In this document: positions 6,810-14,727 of the stretch, one piece after another
Position numbering within the stretch: the first letter of the stretch is position 1
How the letters are laid out: the number at the start of each line of letters is the position of its first letter
Assembly (NCBI GenBank): GCA_036266155.1
Contig: DATANR010000398.1
Coordinates: 1-20,438 of the forward strand
DNA from: SIAJ01 sp036266155
GTDB taxonomy: Bacteria; Planctomycetota; Planctomycetia; Gemmatales; Gemmataceae
Length of the DNA: 20,438 nucleotides
Direction of reading: 5' to 3'
The notes under the pieces: model-generated
The model's database searches: none
What the model was told of the DNA's origin: nothing
What the model saw: only the letters and a program-made list of their open reading frames with translations
Position numbers and translations under genes: made by a program

Positions 6810-8402
6810 TTAAGGGCTGCGTTCTTTCTTGATGAGCTCGTGGATTTCCACGGCGTCGGGATCGTCGCGATAGAGAGCGTCGAGCGCGTCCCAGATCGCA
6901 ATGGCTTCGCGAACGTTGTCGGCGGCTTTGAGAGCCTTGGCCCGAGCCAGTGCATCGTGCAGGGCCGTGGTCGACGCCGGTCGATGCAGTGTACCTTCCT
7001 GCGGCGTCACACGCGCGGCCGCCTGCCGCGAAAGTTCCACCCACAGATTGGCCGCTTCGATCCCCGCGTAGGCCGCGACTACGCGCTCCCACGTGTGCCG
7101 GGCGGCCGCGAAGTCACCGGCCTGGCAGAGCCGCACACCTTCGTTGTAGAAGCGCTCGGCCTCCGAGCCGTATTTCGTGTTCTTGCCGAGCGCCTGGGCC
7201 TTGCGCAAGTCGGCAAGCGGCAGCGTACGCGAGCGAAAGGCGCGAATTTCCTCGGTGTAACGATCCGGATGATCGCGTGACAGTGGCTCCAGGTAGTCGG
7301 TCCACGCTTTTTCCCAGTCCGCCGGGTCTTCTGAGCGCATCAGCGGCTGAGCGCGGGCGAAGAGATCGTCCGGATCGGTATGCGTCATGCGAAAGCCGAC
7401 GATCAGGGCCGCAACGCACAGCAGAAAGAGCGGGATGACGACGACTGGCCGGCTCATCAACGGTCGCGGCGGCTTCTCAGCTTTGACGACCTTCTTGACC
7501 GATGCGGCCGGCTTCTCTTCGGCGGCAGGCGGCGGCAGTGGTTCGTCGACTGGCAGCGCCGGCCGTTTGCCGAGCTTGCCGCGTGCTTCGAGCGCGGCCC
7601 AGACGCGCTCGGCCTCCGCGAGCAGGAGCGTTCCGCTTCCCGGTCGGACTTGCGGGTCCTTCGCCAGCAGCTTCATTACGAAAGCGTCAAGTTCATCGGG
7701 CAACTCCGGAACGAAATGGGCCGGCCGTTCCGGCATCACGAAGCAGTGCTTGTGGATCATCTCGACCGGGTTCGTCGCCGAGAATGGCGGCTTGCCAGTG
7801 AGCAGGGCGTACAGCAAGCAGCCGAGGGAATAGAAGTCGCTGCGCTTCGTCGCCGGCTTGCCGGCCGCCTGTTCGGGCGACGTGAACGCGGATGACGCGA
7901 GCGGATTGTCGCCCGCGGGCGCGACGACGCCCTCGTACAGCCGTGCGATGCCCGTATCCGCGAGCTTGATCTGCCCGTCTGACGCCTGGATCAAATTAGC
8001 GGGCTTCAGATCGCCATGCAGGACGCCGCGACGATGGGCGTGTCGCAAGGCGGAGATCGCTTGCAGCGTGATCGTCAGGACGTCCGGCCAATTCGGCTTC
8101 CTGCCTTCGCGCAAGAGCGTCTGGTAGTCGGAGCCGGCAACGTGCTCGGTAACATAGTAGGGATTGCCGTCGACAATCCCGCCGCCGACGTAGGCGACAA
8201 TGTTCGGATGCGCGAGTTTGCGGAGAACGAGCAGCCGGCCGCGAAAAAGGTCGTGGAACTCGTCTGACAGTTTGCCAGTCAGCACGCGGACAGTCACGTG
8301 TTTGGCCGGCGCATCAACTGCATGGGCGCGATACGACTGGCCCCGTGAATCGGAACCGAGTCCCGCGTCGATCTCCCAGTCGCCGATTCGCTCACCGATC
8401 AT
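6810..8402 (-). CDS. Kinase-like membrane protein, probable pseudokinase, with TPR-like C-terminal domain
   Basis: This 530-residue protein has a Hanks-kinase fold at about 7-270, a Lys/Pro linker (275-317), one membrane segment (about 319-337) and a C-terminal helical region (340-530) with TPR-like stretches (for example 413-455). Conserved parts are D131-L-K133-P-A-N136 of the catalytic loop, D149-T-G151 in place of DFG, S175-P-E177 and SDFYSLG. The VAIK lysine is Arg (R39, VTVRV; codon 8286-8288), the alphaC glutamate aligns with Arg (R56; codon 8235-8237), and HRD is HGD. Losing both halves of the Lys-Glu salt bridge suggests weak or no phosphotransfer, with a scaffold or allosteric role for the adjacent kinase. 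A divergent active kinase cannot be excluded. It is the first gene of the minus-strand cluster, and no Shine-Dalgarno is seen. Confidence 0.92.
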   Translation of the reverse strand: MIGERIGDWEIDAGLGSDSRGQSYRAHAVDAPAKHVTVRVLTGKLSDEFHDLFRGRLLVLRKLAHPNIVAYVGGGIVDGNPYYVTEHVAGSDYQTLLREGRKPNWPDVLTITLQAISALRHAHRRGVLHGDLKPANLIQASDGQIKLADTGIARLYEGVVAPAGDNPLASSAFTSPEQAAGKPATKRSDFYSLGCLLYALLTGKPPFSATNPVEMIHKHCFVMPERPAHFVPELPDELDAFVMKLLAKDPQVRPGSGTLLLAEAERVWAALEARGKLGKRPALPVDEPLPPPAAEEKPAASVKKVVKAEKPPRPLMSRPVVVIPLFLLCVAALIVGFRMTHTDPDDLFARAQPLMRSEDPADWEKAWTDYLEPLSRDHPDRYTEEIRAFRSRTLPLADLRKAQALGKNTKYGSEAERFYNEGVRLCQAGDFAAARHTWERVVAAYAGIEAANLWVELSRQAAARVTPQEGTLHRPASTTALHDALARAKALKAADNVREAIAIWDALDALYRDDPDAVEIHELIKKERSP

Positions 8403-8432
8403 GACTATCAGAATAGGACTCGCGAGGCGTCA
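8403..8432. promoter_or_regulatory. 30-bp divergent gap between kinase cluster and chelatase
   Basis: Both start codons are well supported by conserved N-termini, which leaves 30 bp for two promoters. The AT-rich part around 8405-8416 could serve as a -10 for either direction, but the -35 regions would then lie inside the opposing coding sequence. A GAGG at 8424-8427 lies 5 nt before the chelatase ATG. Confidence 0.4.
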
Positions 8433-8834
8433 ATGCCGACCGCACTTCTCCTGATCGCGCACGGCAGCCGGCGACCCGAGGCCAATGCCGATCTGGAACA
8501 TCTAGCGGGAGTCCTGCGCGAACGGGGCGAATACCTGCATATCCAACCATCCTACCTGGAGTTATGCGAACCCGGAATCATGGCTGGCGGCGACCGGTGC
8601 GTTGCCGCCGGCGCGACACATGTAGTCATGGTGCCGTACTTCCTGTCGGCAGGCATGCATGTAACCGAGGACCTGACCCAAAAACGAAACGAATTGGCAA
8701 CCCGCTATCCGGCCGTCGAGTTTGTTTTGGCGGAACCTCTTGGCCGACACCAACTTCTGGCCGAGATCGTCATCGAGCGTGCTCGAGCGATTACGTTGCA
8801 TCCCGGCACACGCACACACTCTGATCAGAGGTAA
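8433..8834 (+). CDS. cbiX: Short CbiX/SirB-type sirohydrochlorin chelatase
   Basis: This 133-residue protein matches the short, single-domain CbiX(S)/SirB class that inserts cobalt or ferrous iron into sirohydrochlorin, the branch point between cobalamin and sirohaem. The N-terminus TALLLIAHGSRRPEAN has the metal-binding His of the class II chelatase AHGS motif (H10). The second hallmark, VPYFLSAGMHVTEDL, supplies the other active-site His (H76). Length fits the small homodimeric enzymes, which are half the size of two-domain forms. The start is supported by a GAGG 5 nt upstream. No other cobalamin, sirohaem or sulfite-reductase gene is in the window, so context does not tell which metal is used. 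It is divergent from the kinase cluster and convergent with the giant surface-protein gene. Confidence 0.93.
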   Translation: MPTALLLIAHGSRRPEANADLEHLAGVLRERGEYLHIQPSYLELCEPGIMAGGDRCVAAGATHVVMVPYFLSAGMHVTEDLTQKRNELATRYPAVEFVLAEPLGRHQLLAEIVIERARAITLHPGTRTHSDQR

Positions 8835-8842
8835 GACGGGTT

Positions 8843-8859
8843 TTGAGGACCTGCCTCAA
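8843..8859 (+). terminator. Weak hairpin after the chelatase gene
   Basis: TTGAGG (8843-8848) pairs with CCTCAA (8854-8859) around a 5-nt loop and is followed by TTTG, about 8 nt after the chelatase stop. The stem is only 6 bp and the U-tract is short, so this is a weak candidate. Confidence 0.4.
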
Positions 8860-8883
8860 TTTGCTCGAGTCATAATTCACTGG

Positions 8884-8922
8884 GTTGCCCTTCCCAACTC
8901 AGCGTGTTGGTTCAAGGGCGAC
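8884..8922. terminator. Hairpin between convergent genes, candidate terminator for the giant gene
   Basis: GTTGCCCTT (8884-8892) pairs with AAGGGCGAC (8914-8922) with one wobble, and inside it CCAAC (8894-8898) pairs with GTTGG (8906-8910) around a 7-nt loop. It lies 12 nt beyond the stop of the 1930-residue protein on the minus strand. No U-tract follows on either strand, so a Rho-independent mechanism is not certain. Confidence 0.5.
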
Positions 8923-8934
8923 TCGCCGAATCGA

Positions 8935-11900
8935 TCATGGAATGGGCGTCACCGTCTCGCCCTTCTCCAGGTCATTCACCACGTCGCCGGTCGATTGGAA
9001 GAACCAGTCGCCGCCGCCTTTGCCGCCGATCAGGTTGTCCGCAACCAAATCGTCGAACACCGTCGTGTCGTTCAGGATCACCGCCCCGTTCTTACCGCCC
9101 GCCGCGATGCCGGTCAAATGGTTCATCTTCACCTTGTAGGAGGTGCCGGCTCGCGTCCATTCGGACTGGATTGCTGCCAGCGACGTGATGTCCGCGTCGA
9201 ATGACGTGTTGCCCGCGATGAGCAAGTCGCCGCCTTTGCCGCCGTCGAGCTGATCCGCTCCGGTGCCGCCGATCAAAACATCAGCGCCGCCGCCGCCGAC
9301 AAGCGAGTCGTCGCCATCGCCGCCGACAAGCACGTCGTTCTTGGCTCCGCCGACCAGCGCGTCGGCGCCGCCCAGGCCGAGCAGAGTGACCGAGCCCTTG
9401 AAGAGTGATGCGTCCAGGTTGTTGGCCGACGGCCCGCCCGTCAGTCGGGCCGCCTGAATTGTGGTCTTGACCAGCACGTCTGTGCCCAGACCGGTCAGCC
9501 CGCCGTTGGCTTTGGTTGAACCGGAGATGAGCGTCATGTTCACGTCGCCAGTTTCGACCAGCGTGTTAAAGCCCTTGCCGCCGTCGATGCGGTCGTTGCC
9601 GAGGCCGCCGGTGATGGAGTCATTGCCGGCGCCGCAGGTGATGGAATCGTCGCCCGCGCCGCCGTCGACAATGGCGGGGTTCTTGAGCTTCGGATCGATA
9701 TAGATGACATCGTTGCCATTGTTGCCGGCGACCTGGATGTGGCCGGTCACGTTGTCGAACAACAGGCTCGGGCCGGAATTGAGAGTGACCAGCAGCGTGC
9801 TTCCCTTGGTCGCGGCCGGGCGAATGGTGATGAAGTCCTGAGCGTCGCTGCCGTTGAGGACCAGCGACTGCTTGCCGGGGAGCAGCGGGTCGGGCGTGAG
9901 CTTGGCCGACTGTGTCTGGTACGACATCGAGTCGATATTCGTGAAGCTGACCGGCAGGTTGTTGTTGATGGCAAACCCGCCCGTATCGCTGTCCGAGCCG
10001 GGGAAGAAGGTCACGTTGTCGGCCAGCGTGACGTTCAAGTTGAGCCGGTCGCCTGGAATCAGGCCGCCGGAGTCGCCGCCGTCGATTGCGATTGCGGTGG
10101 TCGGCGACGCGGTCACGAGGAACTTGTCGTCGCCGGACCGGCCATTCACGTGCAGATCCGCGACGTTGGCATAGTTGACCGGCTTGAACGTGCCGACACT
10201 CACGCCCGTACCCGATACGTCGATGCTGTCGCCCAAGTTGGTGCCGTTCACGATCAGGCGATTGGTCCCACCGAGCAAGTCGCCAGTGAAGGTATTGACG
10301 TTGGAAACGTTGATGGTCGGTCCGCCGGCCGCGAGGACAGCCGTCGCCGCACTTGTCCCGGTCGGCGTGACCGTCATTTCATCGTCGCTAGCCGTTCCCG
10401 CGATCGTCAGATCGGCGCCGGCGGCGTTGGCATTCACGGTCCCGATGCCAGAGACGCTCACTGTGCCGAAGCCGGCTTCCGCCACGGTGTTCGCGCTCAG
10501 GTCGACCGTGACGGCCGCCGTTCCGTCGCCGATGAACGTAAACGTGCTTGCCGTGCTGCCGGTGTAGGCAACCGGGATCGGCGTCGCCCCGATGTGCAAG
10601 AACGTGTCAACGGCGCCGTGCCCTTGCACGGTCAGGCCGGACATGTTGGCGAGATTCGGGTTGGCGAAAAGGGCGCCGTTCGCGATGTCGCTGAGCACCA
10701 GTCCGCCAAAGATGCCGCCCGGGTTCACCTGAATCACGTTGTTGGCGGCCGGGCTGTTGAAGACGAACGTGTCCGTGCCGCCTTGTTGACCGAACACATT
10801 GAACACGACGCCGCCGACCTGGTTCATATTCGTGAAGGCGACCGGCACGAGTGGGAAGGCCGTGCCGTTTGAGTTCATCGTGCCGACGACGGCGCCGGTG
10901 TCCGGCGTCGCGCCCGGCGTGTAGCTGAACTGGTCGCCGCCAAGGGTGCCGTCGATACCGAACGGGTTGCCGCCGGAACCGACAAGCTGCAACGCCTCGA
11001 TCCCGGTGAATGGTGCGTTTGGCAGGCCGCCGCCGAACGCGACAACCACCCCGGCCCCAAGGGCAGTTGGCTCGACGACGAGGTTATGTCCCACCGAATT
11101 GGCGACGAGCGTGTCCGTACCGTTCCCGCCGTCGACACCGATGCTGGTCAAGCTGGTCGGCGTACTCGCGTTGTTCAGTTCGATCATGTCATTGCCGCCG
11201 AGGGCAGAGATCGTTAGCGTCGTCTTGCCAGTGAAATCGATCGGACCGAAGCTGTCGACGCCAAGCTGGCCCCAGGTCGAATCGGTCGTCCCACCCCGGT
11301 AATTGGCCAGGCTGTTGTAACCGACGGCGTAGCCGATCGAGTTGTTGCCGCTGGTTCCAACCACCGTGAGCGGGCCGGCAACGGCATCGAACAGGGGGCC
11401 GGTGTTGACTGACTGAACGCTCTCCGTGCCGGCCACGTATGTTAGCGTGCTGAGGCTCGACGCGGGCGTATACGTGTCGGCCGTGGCGGTCCCGCCAGTC
11501 AGGGCCACGGCGTTGGTGCCAGCGCCGCCGTCGAACGTGAGCGGGATCGTCACCGGGCCGGTCGCACTGTTGACCATAAGCATGTCATCGCCGCCGCCGC
11601 CGGCAACCGTGACGGCCTGGGTGTCCGCGCTAACAAGCCTGACGGTCTTCAACGCCCCGACTTGAATCGATGTGGTGACGCCGGTCGGCGTCGCTGTAAT
11701 TGCGTCGGCGGAACTCGTGCCATTGATCGCTACCGTGTTGCTGCCGCCGAGCGGGTCAAGCGTGCAGTCGCCGAGGACATTTGAGAAGTTAAACGTCGTG
11801 TTGATCCCTGCTGCGGCGACGGTGCCTGCCGAGGCGCCTGTGGGTGTGTAGGTCAGAGTGTCCGGCGCCGCGGTGCCGTTCATCAGCAATCCGCTGCCGT

Positions 11901-14727
11901 TGACGTTGGTGTTCACCGTGCCGAGGCTGCTGAAGGAGACAAGTCCGGTGCCGTTGGTCACGGTCTGGGCCGCCAGGTTGAGCGTCGTGAAGATGCCATT
12001 GCCATTGAAATTGAGAATGTCGGCAGTCGAACTGCCGGCATAAGCCACCGGGACTGGGACGCTGCCGTCGTGCGTGAAGGTGTCCAAGCCACCATGGCCG
12101 CGGACCGAGACGCCGCCGGACATGTTGACCAGGTTGAGATTGGCGAGCGTTGTCCCTGCGACCGTGTCGGTCAGAGTGATCCCGCCGGAGACGCCGCCGT
12201 TCGTGACCGCGACAGCGTTGTTGGCTGCAGTTCCGTCGAACGCGGTTGAGTCCGAGCCGCCGATCTGCGGGCCGGCGTTCAGTGCGACGCCGGCGGAGCT
12301 GATGTTCCGAAGTGTCACTGGTATGAGCGCGAACTGGCTGGCACCAGCGTTCATGAGACCAGAAACGGTCGCCGTGTCCGCGGTGGCGCCCGGCGTGTAG
12401 GCGAGTTGGTCGTTGCCGGTCGTGCCGTCGACTCCCAGACGCAGGTTGCCCGAGTTGACCATCTGCAGGCTCTCGATCCCGCTGAAGCTGATGGTGCGCA
12501 GACCGGTCACCAGTCCCGCCCCCGTGCCGCTTGGCTCCAGTGTTTCGGCGATGCCATTCGCATTAATGATGAGCGTGTCGGCCCCATTGGCGGTGGGGTT
12601 GCCGCCGTCCACCGTGATTGGCGAGTTCAGGCCCGCGGGCGCGGTCGCGTTGTTCAAATTGATCGTGTCGTTGCCCGCTTGTCCGCCGATCGTGAGCAGC
12701 GACTTGTTGTTGAACTCGTAGGTCGCTAGGTTATCGACGGTCACCAGACCTGTGTTGCCGACGAAGATGCCGCCGCCGGGGCCTGCCGTGTAATTGATGC
12801 CGTTGTCGCCGGTCGAGCCATTGACCGAATCGTTTGTCGCCGGCAGGTTGTCGAAAACGGATGTGACGTTGTCGAAGGCGAGGGTCTGCGTGCCGCTGCC
12901 GCCGACGATGATGCTGGTCCCTTCGCCAGAGCCGGGGCCGGGCGTAAAGGTGTCGCTGGTCTGCGTCGCGCCGCCGGTCTGGGTGAACGCCACCGTGTTG
13001 ACGCCGTCGCCGCCATCAAAGTAAATCGAAGCCGCTACCAAGCCGTTGCTCGAGTCGATGGTCACGCGGTTCGCGTTCGCGTCGCCGATGATCGTGATCG
13101 GGTTGGCCGATCCATTTGGGTAGTTGCGCAGCACCAGGGCACCGGCCAGCACCTGAATGTTCATCGAATCGGTCGGGTCGATGCGGATCGTGATGTTTGG
13201 GTCCGTCAAATTCAGGGTCAAGGCGGTGCTGGTCGGCAGCGAGGCGATGCCGTTGGCGACCACCGTGAACGACGCGACTTGGTTCAGGTTCAGCCCGGCC
13301 GGCAGCGTGAAGTTGGTCGTGACGATGGTGTTGTTCGTCGCCACGCCGGTGCTGCTCCAGTTGAATGTGCGCGCGTAGCGGGTGTTGCCGGACGTATCCA
13401 GGAGTTGAACGATCGGGTAATTCGAGGCCGACTCGTTGTCGTCGCCATAGTTCGACCCCTCGCCGAGTCCGTTGAGCTGCATGCCAGTCAGCGTGAACGT
13501 GCCGGCCCCGTTGTTCGAGATCTTGGTGATGACCGGTCGCCAGGCGTCCTGCGCGGCGCCGTCCGGCGTGTAGATCTGCGGCAGGCCGAACTCGTTGCCG
13601 AGGAGTATCTGGCCGGTGGGCAGATTGACCGTGTTCAACACGAACGCATTGTTGCCCATGCCGGTCGCCGGTGTGATCTCGGTGTACGTCCCGGCGTCGG
13701 GGTCGAATTCGTAGATGTACGACGGGCCCGGAAACGTAAACGGCGAGTTGATGGGCGATATGGCAACGAGGATGTGCCCATTCGGCAGCATGGAACCCGG
13801 GTCGTCGTCGGCCCCGAGTTGGGTGGCCACGCCGCCGATGATCTTGGTTGGCAATTTGGGGCCGGCCGACCACAGGCCAGTCGAGATGTTGTAGATCGCC
13901 GTGTTGCCGTTCGCGCCGAACTCGACCACGCGGTTGTGGTCCGGCAGCAGGATCGCGGGGCCCGCCTCGAAACCCACGGCATTGCTGGACATGATGGCCG
14001 GCGGGTTGGCCGGGTTGACGTTGCTCGCGTCGACCCACGTATCGCTCGTCGGGACATACCGCTGCGCGTGGAATACGCCGGTGCTGTCGCTGGCAAAAAT
14101 GTCGTAGGACAGGATGCTGCCATCCGGGAGCTTGACCCAGCTCTCCTCGTCGCTGCGGTCGCCACGCAACTTGGACCCGGCGGTCGCGGCCCAGGTGTTG
14201 GTGCTCGGGTTGTAGCGGTAGGTCTGCGCCCCAACGACGTACCCGGCCAGAATCTGCCCGTTCTGCAGCAGTTCAATCGGGTCGTCGCCGAATTGCGCTT
14301 GCGGAAAGCTCGCGACGTTCGTCCAGGTGTTCGTGACCGGGTTGTAGATCTCGGCGGTGTTGGTGAAATTGGGTGTCGAATATTCGCCGCCGATGGCGAA
14401 GACCCGGCCATCGGGCAACATGGCGGTCGGGAAGAAGAGCCGCCCGAGGTTCATCGACGCCATCGGCGTCCAGGTGCCATTGACGTAGCTGCCTGTCGAG
14501 TCTGGAACCAGCCGGGTCCAAGTAGTCGTAGGGCTGTTTACCCCCACCTGGGCCGCAACCGAGCCATCGGACAGGAGCATCAAGGCTTCGGTCCCCGCCG
14601 GCGGCGTGCCCGACGCCGCGACGGTCTGCCAGGTGCCCGTCGGTACGGTGCGATCTTCGAGTGAGTCCAGGTTGAGGCGCCGCTTCGTCTGAGGCTTGCG
14701 GGCGCGAGCGGATTCGCGCGTGTTCAT
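8935..14727 (-). CDS. Giant LEDR-motif surface protein: kelch-like propeller, tandem 490-residue units, RTX repeats
   Basis: This 1930-residue protein is probably exported. A basic N-terminus (1-18) leads into RRLNLDSLEDRTVPTGTW (17-33); there is no hydrophobic signal peptide. Residues about 31-400 form kelch-like blades (LPDGRVFAIGG, AEIYNPVTNTW, LPDGSIL, LPNGHIL), and 400-510 form an Ig/TIG-like domain, a layout resembling galactose oxidase. The first 510 residues contain no cysteine, so the Cys-Tyr radical cofactor is absent. Residues about 560-1545 are two diverged tandem units of about 490 residues. RTX-type nonapeptides lie at about 1688-1724 and 1785-1838 and should bind calcium. The tail (1840-1930) includes DWFFQSTGDVVNDLEKGE, a kind of ending I associate with planctomycete RTX proteins. 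The gene is followed by the 8884-8922 hairpin. The likely role is adhesion or surface structure; binding partner unknown. Confidence 0.9.
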   Translation of the reverse strand: MNTRESARARKPQTKRRLNLDSLEDRTVPTGTWQTVAASGTPPAGTEALMLLSDGSVAAQVGVNSPTTTWTRLVPDSTGSYVNGTWTPMASMNLGRLFFPTAMLPDGRVFAIGGEYSTPNFTNTAEIYNPVTNTWTNVASFPQAQFGDDPIELLQNGQILAGYVVGAQTYRYNPSTNTWAATAGSKLRGDRSDEESWVKLPDGSILSYDIFASDSTGVFHAQRYVPTSDTWVDASNVNPANPPAIMSSNAVGFEAGPAILLPDHNRVVEFGANGNTAIYNISTGLWSAGPKLPTKIIGGVATQLGADDDPGSMLPNGHILVAISPINSPFTFPGPSYIYEFDPDAGTYTEITPATGMGNNAFVLNTVNLPTGQILLGNEFGLPQIYTPDGAAQDAWRPVITKISNNGAGTFTLTGMQLNGLGEGSNYGDDNESASNYPIVQLLDTSGNTRYARTFNWSSTGVATNNTIVTTNFTLPAGLNLNQVASFTVVANGIASLPTSTALTLNLTDPNITIRIDPTDSMNIQVLAGALVLRNYPNGSANPITIIGDANANRVTIDSSNGLVAASIYFDGGDGVNTVAFTQTGGATQTSDTFTPGPGSGEGTSIIVGGSGTQTLAFDNVTSVFDNLPATNDSVNGSTGDNGINYTAGPGGGIFVGNTGLVTVDNLATYEFNNKSLLTIGGQAGNDTINLNNATAPAGLNSPITVDGGNPTANGADTLIINANGIAETLEPSGTGAGLVTGLRTISFSGIESLQMVNSGNLRLGVDGTTGNDQLAYTPGATADTATVSGLMNAGASQFALIPVTLRNISSAGVALNAGPQIGGSDSTAFDGTAANNAVAVTNGGVSGGITLTDTVAGTTLANLNLVNMSGGVSVRGHGGLDTFTHDGSVPVPVAYAGSSTADILNFNGNGIFTTLNLAAQTVTNGTGLVSFSSLGTVNTNVNGSGLLMNGTAAPDTLTYTPTGASAGTVAAAGINTTFNFSNVLGDCTLDPLGGSNTVAINGTSSADAITATPTGVTTSIQVGALKTVRLVSADTQAVTVAGGGGDDMLMVNSATGPVTIPLTFDGGAGTNAVALTGGTATADTYTPASSLSTLTYVAGTESVQSVNTGPLFDAVAGPLTVVGTSGNNSIGYAVGYNSLANYRGGTTDSTWGQLGVDSFGPIDFTGKTTLTISALGGNDMIELNNASTPTSLTSIGVDGGNGTDTLVANSVGHNLVVEPTALGAGVVVAFGGGLPNAPFTGIEALQLVGSGGNPFGIDGTLGGDQFSYTPGATPDTGAVVGTMNSNGTAFPLVPVAFTNMNQVGGVVFNVFGQQGGTDTFVFNSPAANNVIQVNPGGIFGGLVLSDIANGALFANPNLANMSGLTVQGHGAVDTFLHIGATPIPVAYTGSTASTFTFIGDGTAAVTVDLSANTVAEAGFGTVSVSGIGTVNANAAGADLTIAGTASDDEMTVTPTGTSAATAVLAAGGPTINVSNVNTFTGDLLGGTNRLIVNGTNLGDSIDVSGTGVSVGTFKPVNYANVADLHVNGRSGDDKFLVTASPTTAIAIDGGDSGGLIPGDRLNLNVTLADNVTFFPGSDSDTGGFAINNNLPVSFTNIDSMSYQTQSAKLTPDPLLPGKQSLVLNGSDAQDFITIRPAATKGSTLLVTLNSGPSLLFDNVTGHIQVAGNNGNDVIYIDPKLKNPAIVDGGAGDDSITCGAGNDSITGGLGNDRIDGGKGFNTLVETGDVNMTLISGSTKANGGLTGLGTDVLVKTTIQAARLTGGPSANNLDASLFKGSVTLLGLGGADALVGGAKNDVLVGGDGDDSLVGGGGADVLIGGTGADQLDGGKGGDLLIAGNTSFDADITSLAAIQSEWTRAGTSYKVKMNHLTGIAAGGKNGAVILNDTTVFDDLVADNLIGGKGGGDWFFQSTGDVVNDLEKGETVTPIP
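9214..9666 (-). repeat. RTX-type calcium-binding nonapeptide blocks in the giant protein
   Basis: These bases encode residues 1688-1838. Two blocks of G-G-x-G-x-D-x-U-x nonapeptides are visible: four near 1689-1724 (such as GGLGNDRID) and about six at 1785-1838 (such as GGDGDDSLV). They are separated by a non-repeat insert of about 60 residues. Such blocks form calcium-stabilised beta-rolls in type I-secreted proteins, but no type I secretion gene is present here. Confidence 0.85.
10093..13050 (-). repeat. Two tandem protein-level repeat units of about 490 residues
   Basis: Residues 560-1052 and 1053-1545 of the giant protein align in order. Matching landmarks are YFDGGDGVNTVAF / TFDGGAGTNAVAL, LLTIGGQAGNDTINLNNA / TLTISALGGNDMIELNNA, GVDGTTGNDQLAYTPGAT / GIDGTLGGDQFSYTPGAT, NMSGGVSVRGHGGLDTF / NMSGLTVQGHGAVDTF, and PVPVAYAGS / PIPVAYTGS. 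Residues 1545-1605 look like the start of a third, degenerate unit. The copies have diverged well beyond recent duplication. Confidence 0.8.

Larger units (their letters stand above)
1883..8402 (-). other. Putative five-gene operon: pseudokinase, kinase, Rieske oxygenase, ECF sigma, ABC-2 permease
   Basis: Five genes run in the same direction with gaps of 15, 3, 9 and 46 bp and no hairpin until the heptamer array before the last gene. The kinase-to-oxygenase junction looks translationally coupled. The upstream end is a 30-bp divergent gap; the downstream end converges on the TIGR03067-like gene. Co-transcription is inferred from spacing. The permease may be partly uncoupled by the 21-bp stem at 3523-3570. 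Confidence 0.7.

Noticed and set aside
9214..13050. CRISPR-like or DNA satellite array in the giant gene
   Set aside because: Repetition is at the protein level with variable DNA and no constant repeat/spacer spacing; it is explained by RTX and domain-sized coding repeats.
13528..14637. Galactose-oxidase-type radical copper enzyme in the giant protein
   Set aside because: The kelch-like fold and C-terminal Ig-like domain suggest it, but the first 510 residues contain no cysteine, so the Cys-Tyr cofactor cannot form.
13279..14664. Long plus-strand open frame (461 codons) opposite the giant protein
   Set aside because: It is antisense to a convincing kelch-domain coding frame, is Arg/Val/Ala-rich with no recognisable motif, and is a codon-bias shadow. 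The same holds for the frames at 9739-10872, 4338-5345, 63-872 (plus) and 15811-16938, 18851-19624 (minus).
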